NCBI GenBank assembly: GCA_045636225.1
Contig: JAZTXB010000123.1
Span: 1-13,613 of the forward strand
Reading direction: 5' to 3'
Length of the DNA stretch: 13,613 bases
Source: UMGS1613 sp045636225
GTDB lineage: Bacteria > Bacillota_I > Bacilli_A > RF39 > UBA660
In this document: piece by piece, positions 1-7,724 of the stretch
Numbering within the stretch: the stretch's first letter is position 1
Layout: each line of letters begins with the position of its first letter
The notes under the pieces: generated by a model
Seen by the model: the letters and a program-made list of their open reading frames with translations, nothing else
Databases searched by the model: none
What the model was told of the DNA's origin: nothing
Program-made: the position numbers and the translations under genes

Positions 1-27
1 ATTTAGTAATTATTAATATAAATTAAA

Positions 28-108
28 AGACTTATTTCAGTTTTTGTATATTTTTACTGAAATAAGTCTGAAATTTTAAGCTTTCTTCAAAAAAACTGAA
101 ATTAGTCT
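28..108. repeat. 14-bp inverted repeat plus a third motif copy upstream of the operon
   Basis: Positions 28-41 (AGACTTATTTCAGT) are the exact reverse complement of 56-69 (ACTGAAATAAGTCT), separated by a 14-nt T-rich loop. A third copy, ACTGAAATTAGTCT, lies at 95-108 in the same orientation as the second arm, with one mismatch. The first arm could therefore pair with either downstream copy. On the + strand no U-tract directly follows the stem. On the - strand the stem is followed by a T-rich run, so it could work as a terminator for leftward transcription. It lies upstream of the predicted promoter, so it is more likely a regulator-binding region, the end of an upstream unit, or a small element remnant than a leader attenuator. 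The repeats are seen directly; the function is unknown. Confidence 0.7.
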
Positions 109-135
109 AAAAATTTGCGGAATATTAAAAATAAA

Positions 136-179
136 GTCAAATTATTTGTAAATATATGGTATAATTATTAATAGGTGAT
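136..179 (+). promoter_or_regulatory. Extended -10 promoter and ribosome binding site of the polysaccharide operon
   Basis: A perfect TATAAT at 160-165 is preceded by TGG (157-159), giving an extended -10 element. No good -35 is present; the best candidate is GTCAAA at 136-141 with an 18-nt spacer. The start site would fall near 171-173, directly at the Shine-Dalgarno AGGTGAT (173-179), so the leader before ATG 184 would be only about 12 nt. It would drive the ten-gene operon. A similar layout precedes the deacetylase gene at 12022. Confidence 0.65.
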
Positions 180-183
180 ATAA

Positions 184-1227
184 ATGAATGATATAAAGTT
201 AATAAATATATTACTTATGGTACTAATTCCATTTATATTTGTAGTATTAGTTATACCTGTAGTAAAAAAAATTGCATTACATATAGGAGCAATTGATGTT
301 CCTGATAAAAGAAAAGTACATAAAGCTCCTATGCCTAGGATAGGTGGTCTTGGAATATATGCAGGTTTTTTGCTTGGTTATATGTTTTTTGGTGAACAAA
401 CAACTATGATGAATTCAATATTAATAGGCAGTTTTATTTTGCTTATTACTGGCATCATGGATGATATAAAACCTCTTAAGGCTAGATACAAATTAATTGG
501 ACAGCTCTTAGCTGTTTTAATAGTTGTATTTTATGGTGGTATTTTATTAAAAGATATAAGTATATTTGGTTTTAATATGAATTTTACTTGGAGTTCATAT
601 CCGATAACTATTCTATTTATATTAGGTTGTATAAATTGTATGAATCTAATAGATGGTCTTGATGGACTTGCTGGCGGTATTAGTTCTATATTTTTCTTAA
701 CTATAGGAATTATTGCTTATCTTCAAGGTAGAACTGGTTTAACAGTTGTTATTACATTTATTATGCTTGGTAGTACTTTGGGATTCTTGGTACACAATTT
801 TAATCCAGCTAAAATATTTATGGGAGATACTGGTTCTATGTTTTTAGGATTTATTATTGCAGTAATAACTCTTTTAGGATTTAAATCTATTATTACTTCT
901 TCAATAATAATTCCATTGTGTATTTTGATTGTTCCGATATTGGATACTATGTGTGCGATTATTAGAAGAAAATTAAAAGGGGAAAGTATAGGTACTCCTG
1001 ATAAGAGCCATTTTCATCATCAACTACTTAGAAGAAATTTTGGTGTAAAGGGAACTGTACTTATGATATATTTAATTACTGCTTTGTTTTCGACTGCTTC
1101 TATAATATGGCTTTTAGTAGATCATGAGTTAGGTTATATTATATATACTATACTTATGATAGCTTTAATAGTTTTTGTATTTAAAACAGATATTTTAGTA
1201 GAACATAATAAAAAAGAAAAAAAATAG
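184..1227 (+). CDS. WecA/TagO-family undecaprenyl-phosphate N-acetylaminosugar-1-phosphate transferase
   Basis: This is a polytopic membrane enzyme of the polyprenyl-phosphate sugar-1-phosphate transferase (PNPT) family, which includes MraY, WecA, TagO and eukaryotic Alg7. It would attach the first sugar phosphate, usually GlcNAc-1-P, to undecaprenyl phosphate at the inner membrane face. Family motifs are clear: D38-x-P-x-x-R-K-x-H near residues 38-46 followed by PRIGG (51-55), the Asp pair D93-D94, NLIDGLDG at 154-161, GDTGS at 214-218, and HFHH at 276-279 after the basic stretch RRKLKG. About ten or eleven hydrophobic segments are visible. The length of 347 aa fits WecA/TagO. The start has AGGTGAT upstream. 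As first gene of the operon it is probably the priming enzyme, in place of the PHPT-type primase usual in streptococcal capsule clusters. The exact sugar cannot be read from the sequence. Confidence 0.93.
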   Translation: MNDIKLINILLMVLIPFIFVVLVIPVVKKIALHIGAIDVPDKRKVHKAPMPRIGGLGIYAGFLLGYMFFGEQTTMMNSILIGSFILLITGIMDDIKPLKARYKLIGQLLAVLIVVFYGGILLKDISIFGFNMNFTWSSYPITILFILGCINCMNLIDGLDGLAGGISSIFFLTIGIIAYLQGRTGLTVVITFIMLGSTLGFLVHNFNPAKIFMGDTGSMFLGFIIAVITLLGFKSIITSSIIIPLCILIVPILDTMCAIIRRKLKGESIGTPDKSHFHHQLLRRNFGVKGTVLMIYLITALFSTASIIWLLVDHELGYIIYTILMIALIVFVFKTDILVEHNKKEKK

Positions 1228-1239
1228 AAAGGTGTTCTT

Positions 1240-2769
1240 ATGGGAAAAAACAAACAACTTATTATTAATTTAATTACTACTTTATTTGTATTAATAATTA
1301 ATATAGTAATAAATTTTGGATTATCTAGATATATAGTTGATGTGATAGGTGAAAGTGCTTATGGATTTGTGTCTCTTGCTAATACTTTTGTAAGTTATGC
1401 AACTATTTTTACAACAGCACTTAATTCTATGGCGAGTAGGTTTATAACAATAGATATATTTAACAAAAAGATTAAGAGCGCAAATGAATTTTTTAGTTCT
1501 GTATTAATAGCAAATTGTATTATAATTGCTATACTTATAATTCCTTCAATATTAGTTATTGGATATTTAGAATATATGGTAAAGATTCCAGTAGATATAC
1601 TTGTTGATGTTAAAATATTATTTTCAATCATATTTGTAAATTTCTTTGTAAATTTAGTTGGTGGTGTATTTACAATAGCTACTTACTGTAAGAATAAGTT
1701 ATATTTATCTTCGCTTAGAAATATGGAATCTTCTATTATAAAAGTGCTTATTATAATAATATTGTTTGTTTTATTTAAACCAGCAACATTTTATATAGGT
1801 ATAGCAACTTTAATAGCTTCTATTTATATAGTTTTATTTAATATTAGATATACTAAAAAATTACTTCCTGATATTAAAATAAAAAAAGAAAATTTTTCTT
1901 TTAAAAAAATAAAAGTTTTACTTTCAAGTGGTCTTTGGAATTCAATTATTAATTTAGGTAATGTACTTGCAGATGGGCTTGATCTGTTAATTAGTAATAT
2001 AGCGATAGATGCTACTACTATGGGGCTTGTTGCTATAGCTAAAGTACCAAGTAATGTTATTAGTACAGTTATATCGAGTTTAGCAACTGTTTTTCAGCCT
2101 CAAACAATAGAGTATTATGCTAAAGGTGATATTGAGAATGTAAAAAAGGAAACTATTAAAAGTATGAAAATTAGTGGTGTATTTGGAAACATTCCGTTTT
2201 GTTATATTGTTGTATTTAGTATAGCTTTTTGTACTGTATGGATGCCTAATGTAGCTATTAAAACACTTGCTATATTATGTATAATTACTTTTATAAATAT
2301 ATTTTCAGGTGGATTGATTACTCCTCTTTATAATATATTTACTATTACTAATCATGTAAAAGGAAATGCTATTTTAAATATTGCAACTGGAGCTATATCT
2401 ACACTTATAGTTATAATAGTAATTAATACAACAAATTTTGGTGTGTATGCCATTGTAGGTGTAAGTGCACTTATTGGATTTTTAAAAAGTTTTGTTGTTA
2501 TACCTTGTTATAGTGCGAAGTGTTTAAATATTAATTATAGCACATTTTTTCCTACAGTTTTAAAATACTTTTTGTCATCTATAATTATGATTGGAGTATT
2601 TTATATTATTAGTTTAGTACTTAATATAAGTAACTGGATTGGAATATTTATAAGTATTATAGTATGTGGGATAATCGGGATATTAATTAATATTGTTGTA
2701 ATGCTTGGAAAAGAAGATAGAAAAATATTTATAGGTTTAATAAAGAATAAACTAGGTTTAAAAAAGTAG
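1240..2769 (+). CDS. Wzx-like oligosaccharide flippase (MOP superfamily)
   Basis: This 509-aa, almost entirely hydrophobic protein has about 12-14 predicted membrane spans. It fits the polysaccharide-specific transporter branch of the MOP/MATE superfamily (Wzx, RfbX, EpsK). Such proteins move undecaprenyl-diphosphate-linked repeat units from the cytoplasmic to the outer face of the membrane. The N-terminus shows the typical first helix followed by FGLSRYIVDVIGESAYGF (residues 27-44), the pattern seen at helix 1-2 of Gram-positive Wzx proteins. AAAGGTG at 1228-1234 is the ribosome binding site, only 12 nt downstream of the previous stop. Its position next to the priming enzyme and upstream of the glycosyltransferases supports the flippase role. 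Substrate specificity cannot be inferred. Confidence 0.88.
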   Translation: MGKNKQLIINLITTLFVLIINIVINFGLSRYIVDVIGESAYGFVSLANTFVSYATIFTTALNSMASRFITIDIFNKKIKSANEFFSSVLIANCIIIAILIIPSILVIGYLEYMVKIPVDILVDVKILFSIIFVNFFVNLVGGVFTIATYCKNKLYLSSLRNMESSIIKVLIIIILFVLFKPATFYIGIATLIASIYIVLFNIRYTKKLLPDIKIKKENFSFKKIKVLLSSGLWNSIINLGNVLADGLDLLISNIAIDATTMGLVAIAKVPSNVISTVISSLATVFQPQTIEYYAKGDIENVKKETIKSMKISGVFGNIPFCYIVVFSIAFCTVWMPNVAIKTLAILCIITFINIFSGGLITPLYNIFTITNHVKGNAILNIATGAISTLIVIIVINTTNFGVYAIVGVSALIGFLKSFVVIPCYSAKCLNINYSTFFPTVLKYFLSSIIMIGVFYIISLVLNISNWIGIFISIIVCGIIGILINIVVMLGKEDRKIFIGLIKNKLGLKK

Positions 2770-2783
2770 AAAAGAGGTAAAGT

Positions 2784-3947
2784 ATGCTTAAAGTATGTTT
2801 AATATTACCAAAAGGGCTTCCTGTACCTAATGTAAAAGGAGGTGCAATTGAATCTTTGGTTACAGATTTAATTAAACAAAATGAAATTGAAAAAAAATTA
2901 GATATTACAGTTTATTCAATTTATAATGAAAAAGCAAAAGAAGAGTCAAAAAAATATAAAATGACTAAATGTTGTTATGTTAAAAATAATTTAAAATATA
3001 AATTAAAGGCTTTATATGTTAGAGTTAAAAATTTATTTGGATATGATTTAAATACATATAACGAAGTTATTTTAGATGAAATAAAACATGAAAATTTTGA
3101 TTATATAATGGTAGAAGATGGTGCTTTTTTCTCTTTTGAATCTTATTTAAAATATTTTGATAAAGATAAGATGATTCTTCATTTTCATCATAATGGACAA
3201 TCAGATAAACGCACGGATAACACATATTCTACATTTATAGGAGTTAGTGATTTTGTTGTAAATACATTTAAAAATTCATCTACAATTACTGATTGTTATA
3301 GTTTAAAAAATGGTATAAATTTAACTAAGTTCGAAAAAGAATTAACTAGTAAAGAAAAAAATGATATAAGAAAAAAAATAGGTTTAGATAAAGATGATTT
3401 TGTCGTTATATTTTGTGGTAGATTGATTAAAGAAAAAGGTGTTTTGGAACTTATTAAAGCTATAAAAGAAATAGATAATGAAAAAATAAAATTAATGATA
3501 GTAGGTTCAATTAATTTTGGAAATCATCAAACTAGTGATTATTTAGAAGAATTAAATAAAGAAATTAGTACTTCAAATAATAGAGTTGTAGCAACTGGGT
3601 TTGTTAATTATGACGAAATATATAAGTATTATAAAAGTGCTGATATAGCAGTTATTCCATCAATTTGGGAAGATGCTGCACCTCTTGTTAATATTGAGAC
3701 AATGGCATGTGGTCTTCCATCTATAATTACTAAAACAGGAGGGGCTCCTGAATATATTAGTAAAGAGACAATTGTAATACCTAAAGATAATGTAGTAGAA
3801 AACATTAAAGAAAATATTTTATATTTATATAGTGATGAAAATAAAAGAAATAAAATGAAAGATGCAGGTATAAAAACATCTAAGAATTATTCAACAGAAA
3901 AATTTTATGAAAATTTTGTAAAAGTCTTTGAAAAAAAGGAGAAATAA
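2784..3947 (+). CDS. GT4-family glycosyltransferase (GT-B fold)
   Basis: A 387-aa cytoplasmic glycosyltransferase with two Rossmann-like halves. The N-terminal half carries the glycine-rich acceptor-side motif KGGAIESL (residues 18-25). The C-terminal half begins near VVIFCGRLIKEKG (207-219), the usual start of the nucleotide-sugar domain. The donor-binding segment is WEDAAPLVNIETMACG (295-310). The second catalytic-motif glutamate is E305; the position normally held by the first glutamate of E-x7-E is D297, a variant also seen in other GT4 enzymes. It would add one sugar by a retaining mechanism to the lipid-linked repeat unit. The predicted binding site AGAGGT lies at 2773-2778. Donor and acceptor are not predictable. 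The stop is 1 nt before the next start, so translation is probably coupled. Confidence 0.9.
   Translation: MLKVCLILPKGLPVPNVKGGAIESLVTDLIKQNEIEKKLDITVYSIYNEKAKEESKKYKMTKCCYVKNNLKYKLKALYVRVKNLFGYDLNTYNEVILDEIKHENFDYIMVEDGAFFSFESYLKYFDKDKMILHFHHNGQSDKRTDNTYSTFIGVSDFVVNTFKNSSTITDCYSLKNGINLTKFEKELTSKEKNDIRKKIGLDKDDFVVIFCGRLIKEKGVLELIKAIKEIDNEKIKLMIVGSINFGNHQTSDYLEELNKEISTSNNRVVATGFVNYDEIYKYYKSADIAVIPSIWEDAAPLVNIETMACGLPSIITKTGGAPEYISKETIVIPKDNVVENIKENILYLYSDENKRNKMKDAGIKTSKNYSTEKFYENFVKVFEKKEK
3936..3941 (+). promoter_or_regulatory. Ribosome binding site fixing the start of the HtrL/YibB gene
   Basis: AAGGAG lies 7 nt before ATG 3949 and inside the 3' end of the preceding gene. It favours ATG 3949 over an in-frame TTG at 3928, which would add seven Lys/Arg-rich residues (MKKRRNK) and overlap the previous gene by 20 nt. 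With the 3949 start, the protein begins MKELTIVTAFFDIG, the conserved N-terminus of its family. Confidence 0.85.
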
Positions 3948-3948
3948 G

Positions 3949-4860
3949 ATGAAAGAATTAACGATTGTAACTGCTTTCTTTGATATAGGAAGAAAAAATT
4001 TTAAAGATATGCCAAGATCTAATAATAAGTATGCAGAATTTTTTAAATTTTGGGCCAGAATTCAAAATAAAATAGTAGTATATACCGATAGTGTTATGGC
4101 AGAAGAAGTAAAAAAAATAAGAAAAGAATTTGGTTTACTTGATAAAACAGAAATAGTTATAATTGATGATGTAAGTACAGTAGAACCAGATTTACTTTCT
4201 AAAATGGAAAAAATATCTAAAGATGAGCGCTTTTTAAACTATAGATATATGGACAATTCTGCTGACAATAATGCAAAATATGATTATATAATGCTATTAA
4301 AGGCATGGTGTATAAAAGATGCAGTAGATAAAAAATTAGCAAAAGGTCTGATTGCTTGGTTAGATTTTGGATATAATCATGGTGGGAATCCTTATCCTAA
4401 CGAAGAAGAATTTGACTTCTTATGGAAGACTGAACTTCCTGATGATAAAGTTACAATGTTCGTAAAAAAACTTGATGATGGTAAACCGATATTTCAAATT
4501 GTTCAGTCATATGAAGTATATACGATGGGGGCTCCTTTTATAGTGCCAAGTAATTTAGCTAGTGACTTATGGGAAGCAGAGAAAAGAGCTATGGAATCTT
4601 TAATTGATTGTGGTTTTATAGATGATGATCAAACCATCATGTTAATGGTAAGTAGAAATTGTAATTTTGTAAATTTAGTAAAGAGTAATGGTTGGTCTCT
4701 TGCTTTAAAAGAAAATGGTGGAGAACACTTAACTACAATAAAGAGTGAATCTAAACTTTCAGTAAAGGATAAATTGTTGTATAAATATAGGGTTTATAAA
4801 AGAAATAAAAATTGTACAAATAGATTAAAAAAAATATTTAATAAGGATTATTTAGATTAG
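3949..4860 (+). CDS. HtrL/YibB family protein, probable glycosyltransferase (WlaTC-like)
   Basis: The 303-aa product resembles the HtrL_YibB family, named after E. coli HtrL/YibB encoded near the LPS core genes and related to Campylobacter WlaTC. Visible family features, counted from ATG 3949, are TIVTAFFDIGR (5-15), a Y-x-x-F-x-x-W-A core at 28-36, VYTD at 44-47, WLDFGY at 138-142 where an Asp plays the part of a metal/sugar-binding motif, and DDDQ near 226-229. This pattern suggests a GT-A-like fold. The biochemical activity of the family is poorly defined, so glycosyltransferase is an inference from fold-like motifs and context. No signal peptide or membrane span is present. It sits between GT4 and GT2 genes in a polysaccharide operon, consistent with modification or extension of the repeat unit. 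Confidence 0.8.
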   Translation: MKELTIVTAFFDIGRKNFKDMPRSNNKYAEFFKFWARIQNKIVVYTDSVMAEEVKKIRKEFGLLDKTEIVIIDDVSTVEPDLLSKMEKISKDERFLNYRYMDNSADNNAKYDYIMLLKAWCIKDAVDKKLAKGLIAWLDFGYNHGGNPYPNEEEFDFLWKTELPDDKVTMFVKKLDDGKPIFQIVQSYEVYTMGAPFIVPSNLASDLWEAEKRAMESLIDCGFIDDDQTIMLMVSRNCNFVNLVKSNGWSLALKENGGEHLTTIKSESKLSVKDKLLYKYRVYKRNKNCTNRLKKIFNKDYLD

Positions 4861-4868
4861 GTGATGTT

Positions 4869-5777
4869 ATGAAATTTAGTATTGTTATTCCAGTTTATAA
4901 CGTAGAAAAATATATCGACAGGTGTCTTAAAAGTATAGTAAATCAAAGCTATAAAAATTATGAAGTTATAATAGTAAATGATGGTACAAAGGATAATTCA
5001 GTTGAAATCATAAATAAATATACAAAGAAATATAAAAATTTTACTTTATGTAATAAAGAGAATGGTGGATTATCTGATGCTAGAAATTATGGTATAGATT
5101 ATGTTACAGGTGATTATTTACTTTTTATAGATAGTGATGATTATATAAACGAGGATTTACTTAAAGAATTAAATTCTGTTTTAGAAGAAAAAGAATATGA
5201 TTTAATAAAGTTTAAAATAAATTTAGTTGATGATGAAGGAAACTTTATAAGAACTGAAAATGGCATGGATACTTCTAAAGAAGTATCTTTGAGTGAAATA
5301 TTTGGTGAAGAATTTTGCGAACCTGCTTGGACGTATTGCTACAATGTTAAATTTTGGAAAGAAAATAAATTTAAATATTCTAAAGGAAAAATTCATGAGG
5401 ATTTTGGTTTAACTCCTGAGATTATTATGAGTGCTAGCAATATTTATTATTTAAACTATTTTGGATATAATTATGTTCAAAGAGAAAATAGTATAATGAC
5501 AACAAAATCAGTAGAAAAAGATATAAAAAAAGCTTATGATATGTTAGAACAATTTGACAGGTTAATAAAAATAAACTATGAAAATAATAATTATATTAAA
5601 ATATATCAAAGCTTTTTAGCTAATGCAGTTATTTCTAAATCAAAAACATTAGTTGGAAAAGTAAAAAAAGAATATATAAAAGAACTTAGAAAAAGAAAAG
5701 TATTTGATTTTCTTTTAGAAGATACTTTAGCAAGAAAGATAAAAAAAATAATATTAAAAATATTATATAGGAGTTGA
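4869..5777 (+). CDS. GT2-family glycosyltransferase
   Basis: A 302-aa inverting glycosyltransferase of the GT-A fold. The N-terminus FSIVIPVYNVEKYIDRCL (residues 3-20) is the classical GT2 nucleotide-binding strand. It is followed by VNDGT (36-40), NGGLSDARN (65-73) and the metal-binding DSDD at 88-91. The probable catalytic base lies in HEDFG (176-180). The C-terminal region with RENSIM (205-210) resembles capsule and EPS transferases of the EpsJ/CpsI kind. There are no membrane spans, so it would act at the inner membrane face on lipid-linked sugars. The Shine-Dalgarno AGGTGAT at 4859-4865 overlaps the preceding stop, pointing to translational coupling. Donor sugar unknown; the family assignment is secure. 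Confidence 0.93.
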   Translation: MKFSIVIPVYNVEKYIDRCLKSIVNQSYKNYEVIIVNDGTKDNSVEIINKYTKKYKNFTLCNKENGGLSDARNYGIDYVTGDYLLFIDSDDYINEDLLKELNSVLEEKEYDLIKFKINLVDDEGNFIRTENGMDTSKEVSLSEIFGEEFCEPAWTYCYNVKFWKENKFKYSKGKIHEDFGLTPEIIMSASNIYYLNYFGYNYVQRENSIMTTKSVEKDIKKAYDMLEQFDRLIKINYENNNYIKIYQSFLANAVISKSKTLVGKVKKEYIKELRKRKVFDFLLEDTLARKIKKIILKILYRS

Positions 5778-5781
5778 GAAT

Positions 5782-6642
5782 ATGGTAACTGTATTTACCC
5801 CAACATATAACAGAAAAAAAGAACTTGAAAATTTATATAAATCGTTAGTAAAACAAACAGACAAGGATTTTGAATGGTTAATTGTTGATGATGGTTCTAA
5901 AGATGAGACTGAAAAATTTATAAATAAATTGATAAGAGAAAATAAAATTAATATTAGGTATGTATATAAAGAAAACGGAGGAAAACAATCCGCATATAAT
6001 GTGGGATTAGGTGAAACTTTAGGTGATGTTTTTGTATGTATAGATTCAGATGATATTTTAGATTCAAAAGCAGTAGAAGTTATAAAAAATGATTTTAAAA
6101 AATTAGAAAACGATAGTTGTGGATATGCTTATCTTCAGGGATATATAAGTGATAAAAATAAAATCATTGGTACTGATTTTAGAGGAATAAAAAAAGCTTA
6201 TTATTATGATGTATATGGCAAATATAATGTAACAGGAGATAAACTAATAGTTTTAAAAACTAAAATAGCAAAAGAATATTCTTTCCCAATGATAGCTGGT
6301 GAAAAATTCGTGCCAGAAGCACTTGTTTATAATAGAATAGCTAAAAAATATAAGCTTAATTTATCTAGTGAAATTTTAGCTTATAAAGATTATTTACCAG
6401 GAGGTTATTCTGATAATTATTTTAATTTAGTAAAAAGAAATCCAAAAGGTAATACGTTATACTTTAAGGAAAAATATGATATAGAACCAACTCTTTACAA
6501 TGCATATGGTTACGTATTATTCAGTATATATTCAAAATATTCTTTTAGTCAAATATTAAGTGATCATCCATCCAAATTTAAGGTTTTGTTAGTATATTTA
6601 CCAACTTTGTTAATATCAAAAATTAAAGGAAAAAAAAGATGA
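5782..6642 (+). CDS. GT2-family glycosyltransferase
   Basis: A 286-aa GT-A enzyme. Motifs in order are VTVFTPTYNRKKEL (residues 2-15), VDDGS (35-39), ENGGKQSAYN (64-73) and DSDD at 88-91. A later acidic segment, EKFVPEALVYNRI (174-186), is where the base-bearing loop of this subgroup normally lies. It differs clearly from the preceding GT2 protein, so it probably uses another donor or acceptor. The C-terminal part (about 240-280) is hydrophobic or amphipathic and may touch the membrane. AGGAG at 5769-5773 sits 8 nt before the ATG and inside the end of the previous gene. Its stop overlaps the next start as ATGA (6639-6642), a sign of coupled translation. Confidence 0.92.
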   Translation: MVTVFTPTYNRKKELENLYKSLVKQTDKDFEWLIVDDGSKDETEKFINKLIRENKINIRYVYKENGGKQSAYNVGLGETLGDVFVCIDSDDILDSKAVEVIKNDFKKLENDSCGYAYLQGYISDKNKIIGTDFRGIKKAYYYDVYGKYNVTGDKLIVLKTKIAKEYSFPMIAGEKFVPEALVYNRIAKKYKLNLSSEILAYKDYLPGGYSDNYFNLVKRNPKGNTLYFKEKYDIEPTLYNAYGYVLFSIYSKYSFSQILSDHPSKFKVLLVYLPTLLISKIKGKKR

Positions 6643-7715
6643 AAAAGTTATTAGTTTTTGGATATACAATGGAGATGGGCGGAGCTGAAAAAGCTCTTTC
6701 AGATACTCTTAATTATTTAAAAGATTATTGTGAGATTGATTTATATTTGCTTGAACCAATAGGTTCATTAATGGATACAATCCCAAACAACGTTACTATA
6801 CATAAAATAAAAAAAAATATATTTGATTATGTTTTGTTTAGATTTGTGCCATTTTATCGAAAAAAAATTATTAATAAAATAGCTAATAAAAAAGATTATT
6901 ATGCAGCTTTTGGATATATGGAAGGTAGATGTGGAACTTGGATAGCTGATATAAAAAAAGACATTAAAAAATACGCTTGGATACATAATGATGTATCAAA
7001 ATTTGATATTGGCATTCCAGAAAATGAAATTAAAGACACATATTCTAAAGTAGATAAAGTAATATGTGTATCAAAACAGGCAAAAGATATTTTTTGTAAA
7101 AAATATAATATTTCAAAAAATAAAGTAGATGTTATTTATAATTTTATAAATGAAAAAGAAATATTAGAAAAAGCAAAAGAAGAAAAAATAAAAAATGATG
7201 TTTATACATTTGTAAACGTAGCTAAAATGAGAGATCAAAAAAGACAAGATAGGCTTGTTTATGCAGCTAAATATTTAAAAGAATTAGGCTATGAATTTAA
7301 AATTCAATTGATAGGGGATGGGCCTAATTTAGAAAAAATAACTAATTTAGTTAATGAGTTAGATGTAAAGGATAAAGTAGAAATTTTAGGTTTAAAAAAT
7401 AATCCTTACCCATATGTTAAGGCTGCTGATTTTTTTGTTCTTTCAAGTTATATGGAAGGTTATGGTATTGTTATAAAAGAGGCACTTCTTTTGAAAACTA
7501 AGGTTTTAACAACTGATATAACAGGACCTAGAGAGATATTAGAGGATGGAAAATTTGGCATAATAGTACCTAATGATGATGATTCTATAAAATATAAAAT
7601 GAAAGAAATTTTAGATAATAAGAAAAAATATAGTTCTTATGATAAAATTTTAAAAGAATATATTGGAGATAATGAAATTATTAAAGAACAAACTTTAAAA
7701 TTATTAGATATATAA
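6639..7715 (+). CDS. GT4-family glycosyltransferase (GT-B fold)
   Basis: A 358-aa retaining glycosyltransferase. The N-terminus MKKLLVFGYTMEMGGAEKAL (residues 1-20) carries the Gly-Gly-Ala-Glu motif typical of GT4 enzymes that act on lipid-linked or surface glycans. The C-terminal domain starts around FVNVAKMRDQKRQDRL (191-206), continues through the nucleotide-binding loop IGDGP (225-229), and ends with a perfect E-x7-E motif, E273 to E281, in EGYGIVIKE. The E281-containing segment is followed by TDITGPREIL, the usual phosphate-contacting region. Translation is coupled to the upstream gene through the 4-nt ATGA overlap; AAAGGA lies at 6625-6630. Sugar specificity cannot be deduced. Confidence 0.93.
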   Translation: MKKLLVFGYTMEMGGAEKALSDTLNYLKDYCEIDLYLLEPIGSLMDTIPNNVTIHKIKKNIFDYVLFRFVPFYRKKIINKIANKKDYYAAFGYMEGRCGTWIADIKKDIKKYAWIHNDVSKFDIGIPENEIKDTYSKVDKVICVSKQAKDIFCKKYNISKNKVDVIYNFINEKEILEKAKEEKIKNDVYTFVNVAKMRDQKRQDRLVYAAKYLKELGYEFKIQLIGDGPNLEKITNLVNELDVKDKVEILGLKNNPYPYVKAADFFVLSSYMEGYGIVIKEALLLKTKVLTTDITGPREILEDGKFGIIVPNDDDSIKYKMKEILDNKKKYSSYDKILKEYIGDNEIIKEQTLKLLDI

Positions 7716-7724
7716 GGAGGCAAT

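Noticed and set aside
1395..1631. 78-aa open frame on the - strand inside the flippase gene
   Set aside because: It is antisense to a well-supported membrane protein gene. Such low-complexity hydrophobic shadow frames are expected in AT-rich sequence.
3928..3948. TTG start for the HtrL/YibB-family gene at 3928
   Set aside because: It would add a basic stretch, MKKRRNK, overlapping the previous gene. ATG 3949 has AAGGAG at the proper distance and gives the family's usual N-terminus.
6768..6986. 72-aa open frame on the - strand inside the GT4 gene
   Set aside because: It is a shadow frame opposite a strongly supported coding region, with Phe/Ile-rich composition and no ribosome binding site.
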